Made by a program: the position numbers and the translations under genes. A stretch of DNA of 13,803 bases, from assembly GCA_037440105.1 (NCBI GenBank), contig JBBIUS010000020.1:1-13803 (forward strand), in the 5' to 3' direction. How positions within the stretch are numbered: position 1 is the stretch's first letter; every line of letters begins with the position of its first letter. The notes beneath the pieces are model-generated. The model was not told the origin of the DNA, ran no database searches, and was given only the letters and a program-made list of their open reading frames with translations. Positions 6,582 through 13,680 of this stretch are shown in pieces. The stretch is from JBBIUS01 sp037440105 (GTDB lineage: Bacteria; Patescibacteriota; Patescibacteriia; XYB2-FULL-38-15).

Positions 6582-7208
6582 ATGCCTAAAGGAATTAAAA
6601 GAAAAAAAACCGTTGCTCGCGAAAAAAAGAGTTCCAAAAAGGAATTTGACATTCCGGTTTATGTTGTTAGTAACTTAAAGAAAAAGCAAAAATTTGAAGC
6701 AGAAATAACAAACAAAAATAGCCAAGAAGATATTTTTTTGAATCAGGCCGAAGCCAACTCTTTAAGAACAGTCCCTGATTTTGCAAAGAGTCATTATTTA
6801 GAGTCAGATTTTAAATTACCAGAAGTCAATCTGGGCGAACCTAAAATAATTCAGCCAGTTTTAGAAAGAGCAAGGCCAACAGAACCTTTTTCAAAGGTAG
6901 AAAATTTATCAGCTGAAAAGAGAAAAACTTTGATGTGGGTTTTAATCGTCGTTTTAACTGGTTTTATTTTTTTGGGTTGGCTTTCTATTTTAAAGCATAG
7001 TTTATTTGCTCAAAGCAGCAAAAATGAAGAAAATATTTTCGCTGGAATTAAGCAAGATCTGGTTGATTTTCCAGAATTTTGGCAGGAGAAAGATTTTCCT
7101 AACTCTGCTTCAGTTTTAAACGAGGAAAAGATAAACAAACTTAAAACGAAAGTTTTAGAAGCAGCAAATGAAAAAAATAATTTGAATCAAGAAAATACAA
7201 CAGAATGA
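6582..7208 (+). CDS. Single-pass membrane protein of unknown function, coupled to gyrA
   Basis: I do not recognise a family. The 208-residue protein begins with a very basic segment (KGIKRKK... to about residue 36). A polar, Pro- and Glu-containing linker runs to about 113. One clear membrane helix follows (about 117-136, MWVLIVVLTGFIFLGWL), and then a charged tail of about 70 residues ending in Asn/Glu-rich sequence. The basic N-terminus suggests an N-in orientation, with the tail outside. The gene ends inside the gyrA start codon (ATGA overlap, 7205-7208), so translation of gyrA is probably coupled to it. The basic region could contact nucleic acid or lipid head groups, but nothing in the sequence proves this. 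There is no Shine-Dalgarno before ATG 6582. Confidence 0.65.
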   Translation: MPKGIKRKKTVAREKKSSKKEFDIPVYVVSNLKKKQKFEAEITNKNSQEDIFLNQAEANSLRTVPDFAKSHYLESDFKLPEVNLGEPKIIQPVLERARPTEPFSKVENLSAEKRKTLMWVLIVVLTGFIFLGWLSILKHSLFAQSSKNEENIFAGIKQDLVDFPEFWQEKDFPNSASVLNEEKINKLKTKVLEAANEKNNLNQENTTE

Positions 7209-9691
7209 AATCAAAAGAAAAAAACAAAAATGAAGAAAAAATACTAGAAATTGGCAGGATTGAGCCGCGTTCAATCACGGAGGAGGCACAAGAATCATAT
7301 TTGGATTATGCGATGTCTGTAATAATTGCTCGGGCTCTGCCGGATGTGCGCGATGGCTTAAAGCCGGTCCATCGGCGGATTTTGTATGCTATGTGGAATA
7401 TGGGCTTAAAAGCCGGCGCTAAATTTAGAAAATCAGCAACAGTTGTTGGTGAAGTTTTAGGCAAATATCATCCCCATGGTGATATAGCGGTTTATGATTC
7501 AATGGTTAGAATGGCTCAAGATTTTACTTTGCGCTATCCATTGATTTGGGGCCAAGGAAATTTTGGCTCAATGGACGGTGATGCGCCAGCGGCTATGAGA
7601 TATACTGAATGTAAACTAAAGCCCATTGCTGAAGAGATGTTGGCTGATATTGAAAAGGAAACAGTTAATTTTGTTCCAAATTATGATGGAACCCAAAAAG
7701 AGCCGCAAGTTCTTCCTTCAAAATTGCCAAATCTTCTTTTGAACGGAACTATGGGTATCGCGGTTGGCATGGCTACTAATATTCCTCCCCACAATCTCGG
7801 GGAACTTTGCGACGGGATTAACTATTTAATTGATTATCCTGATTGTACTATTGAAGATTTAATGAAATTTATTAAAGGGCCGGATTTCCCAACTGGCGGA
7901 ATTATTTATGACATAAATGAAATTAAGCAGGCCTATGCCACAGGTAAAGGGAGCATTGTTATGCGGGCGAAGACAGAGATTGTTGAAGATAAAGCCGGCC
8001 ATTTTAAAATTATTGTTTCTGAGATACCTTTTCAGATTAATAAGGCGGCGCTCCTTGAAAAAATTGCCGACCTTGTCCGAGAGAAAAAGATTGAAGGGAT
8101 TCGCGATCTTAGAGATGAGTCAAGCAAAGAAGGAGTGCGCGTTGTCATTGAATTAAAAAAAGATTCTTATCCTAAAAAAATTTTAAACCGCCTTTTTAAT
8201 TTAACACCGCTTCAAGACACTTTTCATGTTAATATTTTGGCCCTAGTTGATGGAATTCAACCAAAGGTTTTGACTCTTAAAGGAATTCTTGAATATTACA
8301 TTAAGTATCGCGAAGAAGTGGTAAGGAAAAGATGCCAGTATGACTTGACCCGAGCAAAAGAGCGAGCCCATATTTTAAAAGGATTAAAAATCGCGGTTGA
8401 TAACATTGACGCAGTTATTAAATTGATTAAAAAATCGCGCGATCGGGAAGAAGCAAAAATTAATTTGATTAAAAAATTTAAATTAACTGAAATTCAGGCA
8501 GTGGCAATTCTTGAAATGAAACTTCAGCAGTTAGCAAATTTGGAGCGGATGAAAATTGAGCAAGAACTGAAAGAAAAATTAGCCTTGATTCGTGAGTTAG
8601 AGTCAATTTTAGCTTCGCCAAAAAAGATTTTAGGAATCGTTAAAAAAGAAACAGAAGAAATAAAAGCAAAATTTGGCGATGAACGAAAGACCCAGATTAT
8701 AGCTCACGGAGTTAAGGAGTTTTCTGCTGAAGATTTGGTCCCTAATGAACCAACTATTATTATGGTTACGCGGGATGGTTATATTAAGCGTTTGCCTCCT
8801 CAGACATTTAAAACCCAAGCAAGAGGAGGCAAAGGCGTGATTGGCCTCACAACAAAAGAAGAAGATGTTGTTGAGCATCTTTTAGGCACAACCACGCATG
8901 CTGATCTTCTTTTCTTTACAACTCGGGGGAGAGTTTTTCAGCTCAAGGCTTATGACGTGCCTCTTGCTTCGCGAACAGCCAAAGGTCAGGCTTTAGTTAA
9001 TTTTTTACAGTTAGCGCCAAATGAAAAAGTTTCTTCAATTCTTTCATTGGCCGAATTGAGTGAAGAAAAATGCAAATTTTTAGTTATGGTGACAAAGAAC
9101 GGGATTATCAAAAAAGTTGATATCTCAGATTTTGAAAATGTTAGACGTTCAGGATTGATTGCTATTAAATTAAAAGGTGACGATTATTTAGAATGGGTAA
9201 AGCCTTCAACTGGGGGCGATGATATTATTCTTGTAACAGCCGGCGGTCAATCAATAAGATTTAAAGAAAAAAATGTCAGGCCAATGGGACGAGCGGCAGC
9301 CGGCGTCCGCGGCATTAGATTAAAAAAAGGCGATGCAGTTGTGGGTATGGACGTGGTTGATATTTCTCTTGTTGGGAAAAAGTTACTTGATTTGTTAGTA
9401 GCCACAGAAAATGGTTTTGGCAAAAGAACAAACCTTAAAAATTATAAAGTGCAGGGACGCGGCGGCTCGGGCATTAAAACGGCAAAAATTACTTCAAAGA
9501 CCGGTAGAATCATTTATGCTCAAGTTGTTTCGTCAGGCGATGAAAGAGATTTGATTATTATTTCAAAATTTGGTCAAGTAATTAGGTTACCGTTTAAAAG
9601 CGTTTCAATTTTAGGCCGAGCAACGCAAGGTGTGAGATTGATGAGGTTTAAGGAGAGAGATGATACGGTGGCTTCGGTAACATTTGTTTAG
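7205..9691 (+). CDS. gyrA: DNA gyrase subunit A
   Basis: Gyrase A subunit, which with GyrB introduces negative supercoils by ATP-driven double-strand passage. The N-terminal breakage-reunion domain contains DVRDGLKPVHRR (47-58), KYHPHGD (87-93) and the active-site Tyr133 in AAMRYTE. A coiled-coil region with LEMKLQQL lies near 436-443. The C-terminal DNA-wrapping beta-propeller begins at about 510 and carries a GyrA box, QARGGKG (538-544), which separates it from ParC. The length (828 aa) is typical. In the quinolone region the residue matching E. coli Ser83 is Ile94, while that matching Asp87 is Asp98. The ATG overlaps the upstream gene's stop and has no Shine-Dalgarno. gyrB is not in the window. 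Confidence 0.97.
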   Translation: MKSKEKNKNEEKILEIGRIEPRSITEEAQESYLDYAMSVIIARALPDVRDGLKPVHRRILYAMWNMGLKAGAKFRKSATVVGEVLGKYHPHGDIAVYDSMVRMAQDFTLRYPLIWGQGNFGSMDGDAPAAMRYTECKLKPIAEEMLADIEKETVNFVPNYDGTQKEPQVLPSKLPNLLLNGTMGIAVGMATNIPPHNLGELCDGINYLIDYPDCTIEDLMKFIKGPDFPTGGIIYDINEIKQAYATGKGSIVMRAKTEIVEDKAGHFKIIVSEIPFQINKAALLEKIADLVREKKIEGIRDLRDESSKEGVRVVIELKKDSYPKKILNRLFNLTPLQDTFHVNILALVDGIQPKVLTLKGILEYYIKYREEVVRKRCQYDLTRAKERAHILKGLKIAVDNIDAVIKLIKKSRDREEAKINLIKKFKLTEIQAVAILEMKLQQLANLERMKIEQELKEKLALIRELESILASPKKILGIVKKETEEIKAKFGDERKTQIIAHGVKEFSAEDLVPNEPTIIMVTRDGYIKRLPPQTFKTQARGGKGVIGLTTKEEDVVEHLLGTTTHADLLFFTTRGRVFQLKAYDVPLASRTAKGQALVNFLQLAPNEKVSSILSLAELSEEKCKFLVMVTKNGIIKKVDISDFENVRRSGLIAIKLKGDDYLEWVKPSTGGDDIILVTAGGQSIRFKEKNVRPMGRAAAGVRGIRLKKGDAVVGMDVVDISLVGKKLLDLLVATENGFGKRTNLKNYKVQGRGGSGIKTAKITSKTGRIIYAQVVSSGDERDLIIISKFGQVIRLPFKSVSILGRATQGVRLMRFKERDDTVASVTFV

Positions 9692-9693
9692 AT

Positions 9694-9776
9694 AACAATT
9701 AACAATTAACTGTTTACTATTAACTGATTGACGGAAAATAGGGTCAATGGTCAATTGTTAATAGTTTATTGTTTTA
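9694..9776. repeat. Palindromic intergenic repeat between gyrA and rpmF
   Basis: The gap is built from AACAATTAAC-like words and their complements. A perfect 9-bp inverted pair, ACTATTAAC (9716-9724) and GTTAATAGT (9757-9765), forms the core, with looser pairing outside. A TTG-initiated extension of the L32 frame runs through it, but it encodes nothing L32-like. Confidence 0.5.
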
Positions 9777-9784
9777 ATGAAAAT

Positions 9785-9979
9785 ATGGGACTACCAGGAC
9801 ACAGGAGGACAAGATCGCATAAAAAGAGAAGAGCTTCTCATTTCGCTTTGAAGAAAGTTGTTTTTTCCGTTTGCTCAAAATGCAAAAAACCAGTTTTGCC
9901 GCATCATGTCTGCAGATTTTGCGGTACTTATTCTGGGCGTGAAGCGTTGAAGATAAAACAGCCGAAGAAAAAGAAATAA
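9785..9979 (+). CDS. rpmF: 50S ribosomal protein bL32
   Basis: Small zinc-ribbon protein of the large ribosomal subunit. The 64-residue product has the usual plan: a short basic N-terminal tail rich in Arg, Lys and His (GHRRTRSHKKRR), then a zinc ribbon made of CSKC and CRFC separated by KPVLPHHV. The ribbon is followed by the characteristic Y-x-GRE segment and a Lys-rich end. I start it at ATG 9785, because the upstream TTG extension lies in repeat sequence and the family begins at a Met-Gly/Ala-x-Pro pattern. It precedes nusB and rnc, an arrangement of translation and RNA-processing genes that suits coordinated growth expression. Confidence 0.92.
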   Translation: MGLPGHRRTRSHKKRRASHFALKKVVFSVCSKCKKPVLPHHVCRFCGTYSGREALKIKQPKKKK

Positions 9980-9990
9980 AGGGAAAAAGT

Positions 9991-10112
9991 CAATCGCGAA
10001 ATTAATTACGCTAAATTACGCGAACCAGAACCACCCCATCCTCTCCTTGGAAAGGAGGGGATTAAGAGGAAGTTGAAAATTTAGCGTGTTTTAGCGAAAA
10101 ATTTTAGCGATT
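9991..10112. repeat. Palindromic intergenic repeat, copy A, with an inserted GC-rich hairpin
   Basis: The left arm (CAATCGCGAAATTAATTACG, 9991-10010, and following) is answered by the right arm TTTAGCG...TTTTAGCGATT (to 10112). The arms are made of repeated TTTAGCG/CGCTAAA words. The same 21-nt left-arm sequence occurs again after nusB (copy B). Unlike copy B, the centre here contains a separate hairpin at 10040-10060: CCTCTCCTT pairs with AAGGAGGGG, with one T-G and a 3-nt loop. Confidence 0.7.
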
Positions 10113-10129
10113 CACCAAACCTTGTAACT

Positions 10130-10588
10130 ATGGCTAACAGGCATTTAGCTCGTACAGTTGCTCTTCAGGCACTTTATCAGTGGGATTTTAAAGGAATGCC
10201 AAAAGAGCGACTTAAATCCATAGGGCAAAATCTTTTAAAAGAGTTTTCTTTGGACCCAGAAAACAATGATTTTGTTTTTGAATTAATTGAAGGAGTAGAA
10301 AAAAATCTGAGAGCGGTTGATGCATTAATTACAAAATATGCCCCAGAGTGGCCGATTGAAAAAATTACTATTGTTGACCGCAATGTCCTGCGTCTTGGAT
10401 TATATGAATTGAAATTTTCAGGCGGGGTGCCTGCTCGAGTTGCGATAAACGAAGCCATTGAATTGGCAAAAACTTTTGGTAGCGAATCATCTGGGAAATT
10501 TGTTAACGGAGTGCTGGGAGCGATTTATAAAGATATGGTCGCGAGCGGAGAAATAAAAGAGGAAGTTAAAGAAAAAAATAAGAAATGA
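10130..10588 (+). CDS. nusB: Transcription antitermination factor NusB
   Basis: All-helical RNA-binding protein that joins NusE (S10) on boxA RNA to prevent termination in rRNA operons. The protein starts with the family's RHLARTVALQALYQWD (about 4-19). It contains the central IVDRNVLRLGLYEL helix region (about 81-94) and the closing INEAIELAKTFGSESSGKFVNGVL block (about 106-129), which are the most conserved NusB parts. The length of 152 aa, with a Lys/Glu-rich tail, is normal. The gene is bracketed by two copies of one palindromic repeat (9991-10112 and 10592-10661). ATG 10130 has no Shine-Dalgarno. Its placement before rnc fits a shared role in rRNA synthesis and processing. Confidence 0.95.
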   Translation: MANRHLARTVALQALYQWDFKGMPKERLKSIGQNLLKEFSLDPENNDFVFELIEGVEKNLRAVDALITKYAPEWPIEKITIVDRNVLRLGLYELKFSGGVPARVAINEAIELAKTFGSESSGKFVNGVLGAIYKDMVASGEIKEEVKEKNKK

Positions 10589-10591
10589 AGC

Positions 10592-10661
10592 CAATCGCGA
10601 AATTAATTACGCGAGAAGGTGCGAAAATTTAGCGTTTTTTAGCGTAATAGTTTAGCGATTG
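10592..10661. repeat. Palindromic intergenic repeat, copy B
   Basis: It shares an identical 21-nt left arm with copy A (starting CAATCGCGAAATTAATTACG at 10592) and a similar right arm (AAAATTTAGCG...TTTAGCGATTG). The centre is short (about 10 nt) and lacks the GC-rich hairpin. The full element is an inverted repeat of about 70 nt filling the nusB-rnc gap. Confidence 0.7.
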
Positions 10662-10677
10662 ACGTCACCTTGACAAT

Positions 10678-11373
10678 ATGAAAGATTTTTCCAAGTTGGA
10701 GGAAAAAATAGGTATTAAGTTCAAAAATCAGGATCTTTTAATCCAATCATTTGTGCACCGCTCTTATTTAAATGAGAATCCGAGTTTTAAACTACCACAT
10801 AATGAAAGATTGGAATTTCTGGGAGACGCTGTCCTGGAATTAATTATTACAGAGCACCTTTACCAAAATTATCCTAACCCAGAAGGCGAACTGACGAATT
10901 GGCGGGCAAGTTTAGTTAATGCCAAAATGCTGTCAGAGGTGGCGCGGGATTTGGGGTTGGAAAAACATCTTTATTTAAGTAAAGGAGAGGCAAAAGAGCC
11001 GCCTGATTCAAAAGCAAGGCAGTATATTTTGGCTAATGCTTTTGAAGCTTTAGTAGGGGCAATTTATTTGGACCAAGGTTACGTTGTAGCGCGCGATTTC
11101 ATTAAAAAATTTTTGATTGTTAAATTGCCGTACATTTTGGAGCATGGGTTATATCTTGATCCAAAAAGCAAATTTCAGGAGATTGCTCAAGAAAAGTTTG
11201 GCATTACGCCCGCCTATAAAGTTTTAGAAGAAACCGGGCCAGACCACGCAAAACGGTTTAAGGTGGGCGTTTATTTAGAAAAAGAGTTGGTTGCCGTTGG
11301 CGAGGGATCAAGCAAACAGGAAGCGCAGGTGGCGGCGGCCCTGGCGGCACTTAAGGCAAAAGAATGGGATTAA
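10678..11373 (+). CDS. rnc: Ribonuclease III
   Basis: Double-strand-specific endoribonuclease that processes the rRNA precursor and other structured RNAs. The RNase III domain has the signature NERLEFLGDAVLE (42-54) with the metal-binding Glu46 and Asp50. A second catalytic block, ILANAFEALVGAIYLD (117-132), has Glu123. A C-terminal double-stranded-RNA-binding domain runs from about 160 to 228 (DPKSKFQE ... GSSKQEAQVAAALAAL). The length (231 aa) is normal. One oddity: the position before AFEA that is Asp in E. coli (Asp114) is Asn120 here. ATG 10678 follows palindromic repeat copy B and lacks a Shine-Dalgarno. Confidence 0.96.
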   Translation: MKDFSKLEEKIGIKFKNQDLLIQSFVHRSYLNENPSFKLPHNERLEFLGDAVLELIITEHLYQNYPNPEGELTNWRASLVNAKMLSEVARDLGLEKHLYLSKGEAKEPPDSKARQYILANAFEALVGAIYLDQGYVVARDFIKKFLIVKLPYILEHGLYLDPKSKFQEIAQEKFGITPAYKVLEETGPDHAKRFKVGVYLEKELVAVGEGSSKQEAQVAAALAALKAKEWD

Positions 11374-11403
11374 AATTATTCTTATAAAAAATCTCAAAAT
11401 CAC

Positions 11404-11511
11404 AAATTCCAAACTCCAAACAAATTCAAAATTCCAATAATCAAAATTCAAAACATTTAAAATTTTGAATTTAGATATTATTTGTGATTTGGTGCTTGGG
11501 ATTTGGAATTT
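11404..11511. repeat. Palindromic intergenic repeat between rnc and pilT
   Basis: The left arm is made of CAAATTCCAAACTCC-like words and the right arm of their complements (GGGATTTGGAATTT, ending at 11511). AAATTCC at 11404 answers GGAATTT at 11505. A perfect 10-bp inner stem pairs AAATTCAAAA (11444-11453) with TTTTGAATTT (11463-11472) around a 9-nt loop. C is nearly absent from the right arm and G from the left arm, giving a strong strand asymmetry. Confidence 0.7.
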
Positions 11512-11522
11512 AATAACAAAAT

Positions 11523-12545
11523 ATGCATCTTAATGACCTCTTTCAAATTGCTATTCAAAGAAAATCATCTGATCTTCATTTAGCAGCTAACCGCCGTCCG
11601 ATTTTGCGGGTTGACGGCGAACTTACTGAAGTCGAAGAAAAGCCGGTTTTAAAACCAAAAGAGTTAGAAAAAATAATTTTTGAAATTTTACTGCCAGATC
11701 AAAAAGAAAAGTTTGTCAGAAATCGCGAACTGGACTTATCTCGCGAAGTTGACGGTTCGCGTTTTAGAGTTAATTTGCATTTTGAAAAAGGGAACGTGGG
11801 TTTGGTTGCTCGCGTTATCCCTCCCGTGATTCCAACGCTTGAGGAGATTATGATGCCGTCGGTTGTTTATGAACTTTCAAGGTTGCCGCAAGGATTAATC
11901 CTAGTTACCGGTCCGACCGGCCATGGTAAATCAACGACTTTGGCAGCTATAATCAACCAAATAAACAAAGAACGCGTCTGCAACATTATAACATTAGAAG
12001 ACCCAATAGAGTTTTTGTTTGTTTCTGAGAGAAGCATTATTAAACAAAGAGAGTTGGGATCTGACATGCTTTCATTCGCCGAGGGACTTAAACATGTGCT
12101 GCGTCAGGATCCGAATGTTATTATGGTTGGAGAAATGCGCGATCTTGAAACAATTGCTGCCGCCTTGACTTTGGCTGAAACGGGCCATTTGGTTTTGGCT
12201 ACGCTGCACACTTACAGCGCGGCTCAAACTGTTGACCGCATTATCGATGTTTTCCCGCCGCATCAACAGATGCAGATTCGACTTCAATTATCTATGGTTT
12301 TAGCCGGTGTTATTTCTCAGCGGCTTCTGTCAAAGATTGGCGGGGGGAGAGTTGCCGCGAAAGAAATTTTAATTAATACACCAGCCGTAGCAAATTTGAT
12401 CAGAGAGCAAAAAACAGCCCAAATTAACACAGTCATCCAAACCAGCGCTGGAAAAGGAATGGTAACCATGGAACAAGATTTAAAACAGTTAGTAAAAAAT
12501 GGCTTAGTAGAATCAGAGGTGGCGCACGCTTATATATCTGAATAA
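11523..12545 (+). CDS. pilT: Type IV pilus retraction ATPase PilT
   Basis: Hexameric cytoplasmic ATPase that retracts type IV pili, used in twitching, attachment and DNA uptake. The N-terminal domain begins with the DLHLAANRRPILRVDGEL segment (17-34) typical of PilT. The motor domain has Walker A GPTGHGKST (130-138), the Asp box ITLEDPIEF (156-164), Walker B NVIMVGEMRD (198-207) and the His box TGHLVLATLHT (220-230). The length (340 aa) is normal, and it lacks the extra N-terminal domain of PilB. The His in Walker A replaces the more usual Ser. ATG 11523 is well placed, since the family starts within a few residues of this motif. A pilB-type gene follows after about 40 nt. Confidence 0.95.
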   Translation: MHLNDLFQIAIQRKSSDLHLAANRRPILRVDGELTEVEEKPVLKPKELEKIIFEILLPDQKEKFVRNRELDLSREVDGSRFRVNLHFEKGNVGLVARVIPPVIPTLEEIMMPSVVYELSRLPQGLILVTGPTGHGKSTTLAAIINQINKERVCNIITLEDPIEFLFVSERSIIKQRELGSDMLSFAEGLKHVLRQDPNVIMVGEMRDLETIAAALTLAETGHLVLATLHTYSAAQTVDRIIDVFPPHQQMQIRLQLSMVLAGVISQRLLSKIGGGRVAAKEILINTPAVANLIREQKTAQINTVIQTSAGKGMVTMEQDLKQLVKNGLVESEVAHAYISE

Positions 12546-12586
12546 AATAATCGCAAGAGGCGTTTTTAAAAGGTCAATAAAATTTT

Positions 12587-12796
12587 ATGCTTCCGCTTGG
12601 AGATTTAAAAGAGATTATTATTTCGCAAAAATTATTAAAGAGTGCAGATTTGGAAAAGGCTTTTTCTGATTCTCAAAAACAAAAAATTTCCTTGGAAGAA
12701 TTTTTAGTCTCAAGAAAAATTATTACCCAAGAAAATTTGTATAAGGGAGCCGCGTCATTCTACGGTTTCCCTTTTATTTATTGGAAAATAAAGTAA
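12587..12796 (+). pseudogene. pilB: N-terminal fragment of a PilB/GspE-type ATPase, before a frame break
   Basis: The 69-residue frame has the start of a type II secretion/type IV pilus assembly ATPase: helices resembling the MshEN/GspE N-terminal domain (LKEIIISQKLLKSADLEKAF, then EEFLVSRKIITQENLY) and the YGFPF strand. It then stops at TAA after reading WKIK. The next part of the protein (NKVINPDVLEIIP) is in the -1 frame and begins within the overlap. Joining the two frames with one extra base, or a -1 slip, restores a continuous PilB-like protein. I read these as two parts of one broken gene rather than two genes. ATG 12587 is the first start, without a good Shine-Dalgarno. Confidence 0.75.
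12769..12775 (+). other. Slippery-type heptamer C CCT TTT at the pilB frame junction
   Basis: In the upstream frame the codons are TTC CCT TTT ATT, so C CCT TTT has the X XXY YYZ form that permits -1 slippage. Slipping here gives GFPFYLLENKV, which continues into the downstream frame at the expected spacing. It may equally be a coincidence at a one-base deletion in a T-rich stretch. Confidence 0.35.
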
Positions 12797-13680
12797 TTAA
12801 TCCAGATGTTTTGGAAATTATTCCTCAAAATATTGCAGCCGAGCATCAGTTAATTGCTTTTGAAAAAGGCGAAGGCGAGTTAAACATTGCCACTTGCCTT
12901 GCACCAAATTTGCAGATTATCGAATTTATTAAGAGAAAAGAAGATTTGAAAATTAACTTATTTTTTAGCACGCCGGCCGGCATAAATTTTGCTCTTAATT
13001 TATATCGCAAAGATATAGAGGCCGAGGTTAAAAAAATAAAACTTGACGGAAGCGGAGTAAATGTAATAGAGATTACCCGTGGCTTGATAGAAAACGCTGT
13101 TAGAGAAGGGGCTTCCGACATTCACATTGAGCCAAAATCTGACAGATCATTAATTCGCTACAGGGTGGACGGAATTTTAAGAGAGATTATTTCCCTTAAT
13201 AAAGAATTGCATGCTGGTATAGTAACCAGAATAAAAATTTTATCTTCTTTAAAAGTTGATGAGCACCGTCTGCCGCAGGACGGCAGGTTTAACATGGCAG
13301 GGCCTGATTATAAAGTGTCTATTCGGGTTTCTATTATTCCTCTTTTTGGGGGGGGCGAAAAAGTTGTTTTGCGCATTCTGCGGCAGGAAACAAAAATTTT
13401 AACTCTTGAAGAGTTAGGACTGCAGCCAGAGCCATGCGAAATAGTGAAAAATGAAATTAAAAAACCGCAGGGAATGATTTTAGTTGTTGGCCCAACGGGC
13501 TGCGGCAAAACCACTACTTTGTATACAATTTTAAACATGCTCAATAAGCCAGAAGTTAATATTTCAACTATTGAAGACCCCGTAGAATACGGGATATCTG
13601 GCGTAAATCAAAGTCAGGTTAATCCTCAAATAGGTTATACTTTCGCGGCAGGGCTCGTGTCAAATCATTTAACTAAGTAA
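12781..13680 (+). pseudogene. pilB: Body of a PilB-type pilus assembly ATPase, cut by the IS at its 3' side
   Basis: PilB drives pilus extension from the cytoplasm. This part holds the end of the N-terminal domain (NKVINPDVLEIIP), the N2 region (SDIHIEPKSDRSLIRYRVDG, about 112-131), Walker A GPTGCGKTTT (about 238-247) and the Asp box IEDPVEY (about 265-271). After FAAGL (about 287-291) the family consensus, which continues with an Arg and then LRQDPD and Walker B, is missing. The residues VSNHLTK and the stop come from the inverted-repeat/IS end, from about 13656. The TTG at 12781 is not a true start but the -1-frame continuation of the preceding fragment. Without Walker B and the His box, this copy cannot be an active ATPase. 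Confidence 0.85.

Noticed and set aside
7205..9691. Topoisomerase IV subunit A (ParC) instead of GyrA
   Set aside because: A GyrA box (QARGGKG) at 538-544 and a full-length C-terminal propeller favour gyrase.
9728..9784. TTG-initiated N-terminal extension of L32
   Set aside because: The added residues come from the palindromic repeat and do not resemble the family. ATG 9785 gives the normal length.
12781..13680. Separate complete ATPase gene starting at TTG 12781 and ending at TAA 13680
   Set aside because: The start lies in the middle of the PilB N-terminal region, and the last residues come from the IS end. It is one piece of a broken gene.
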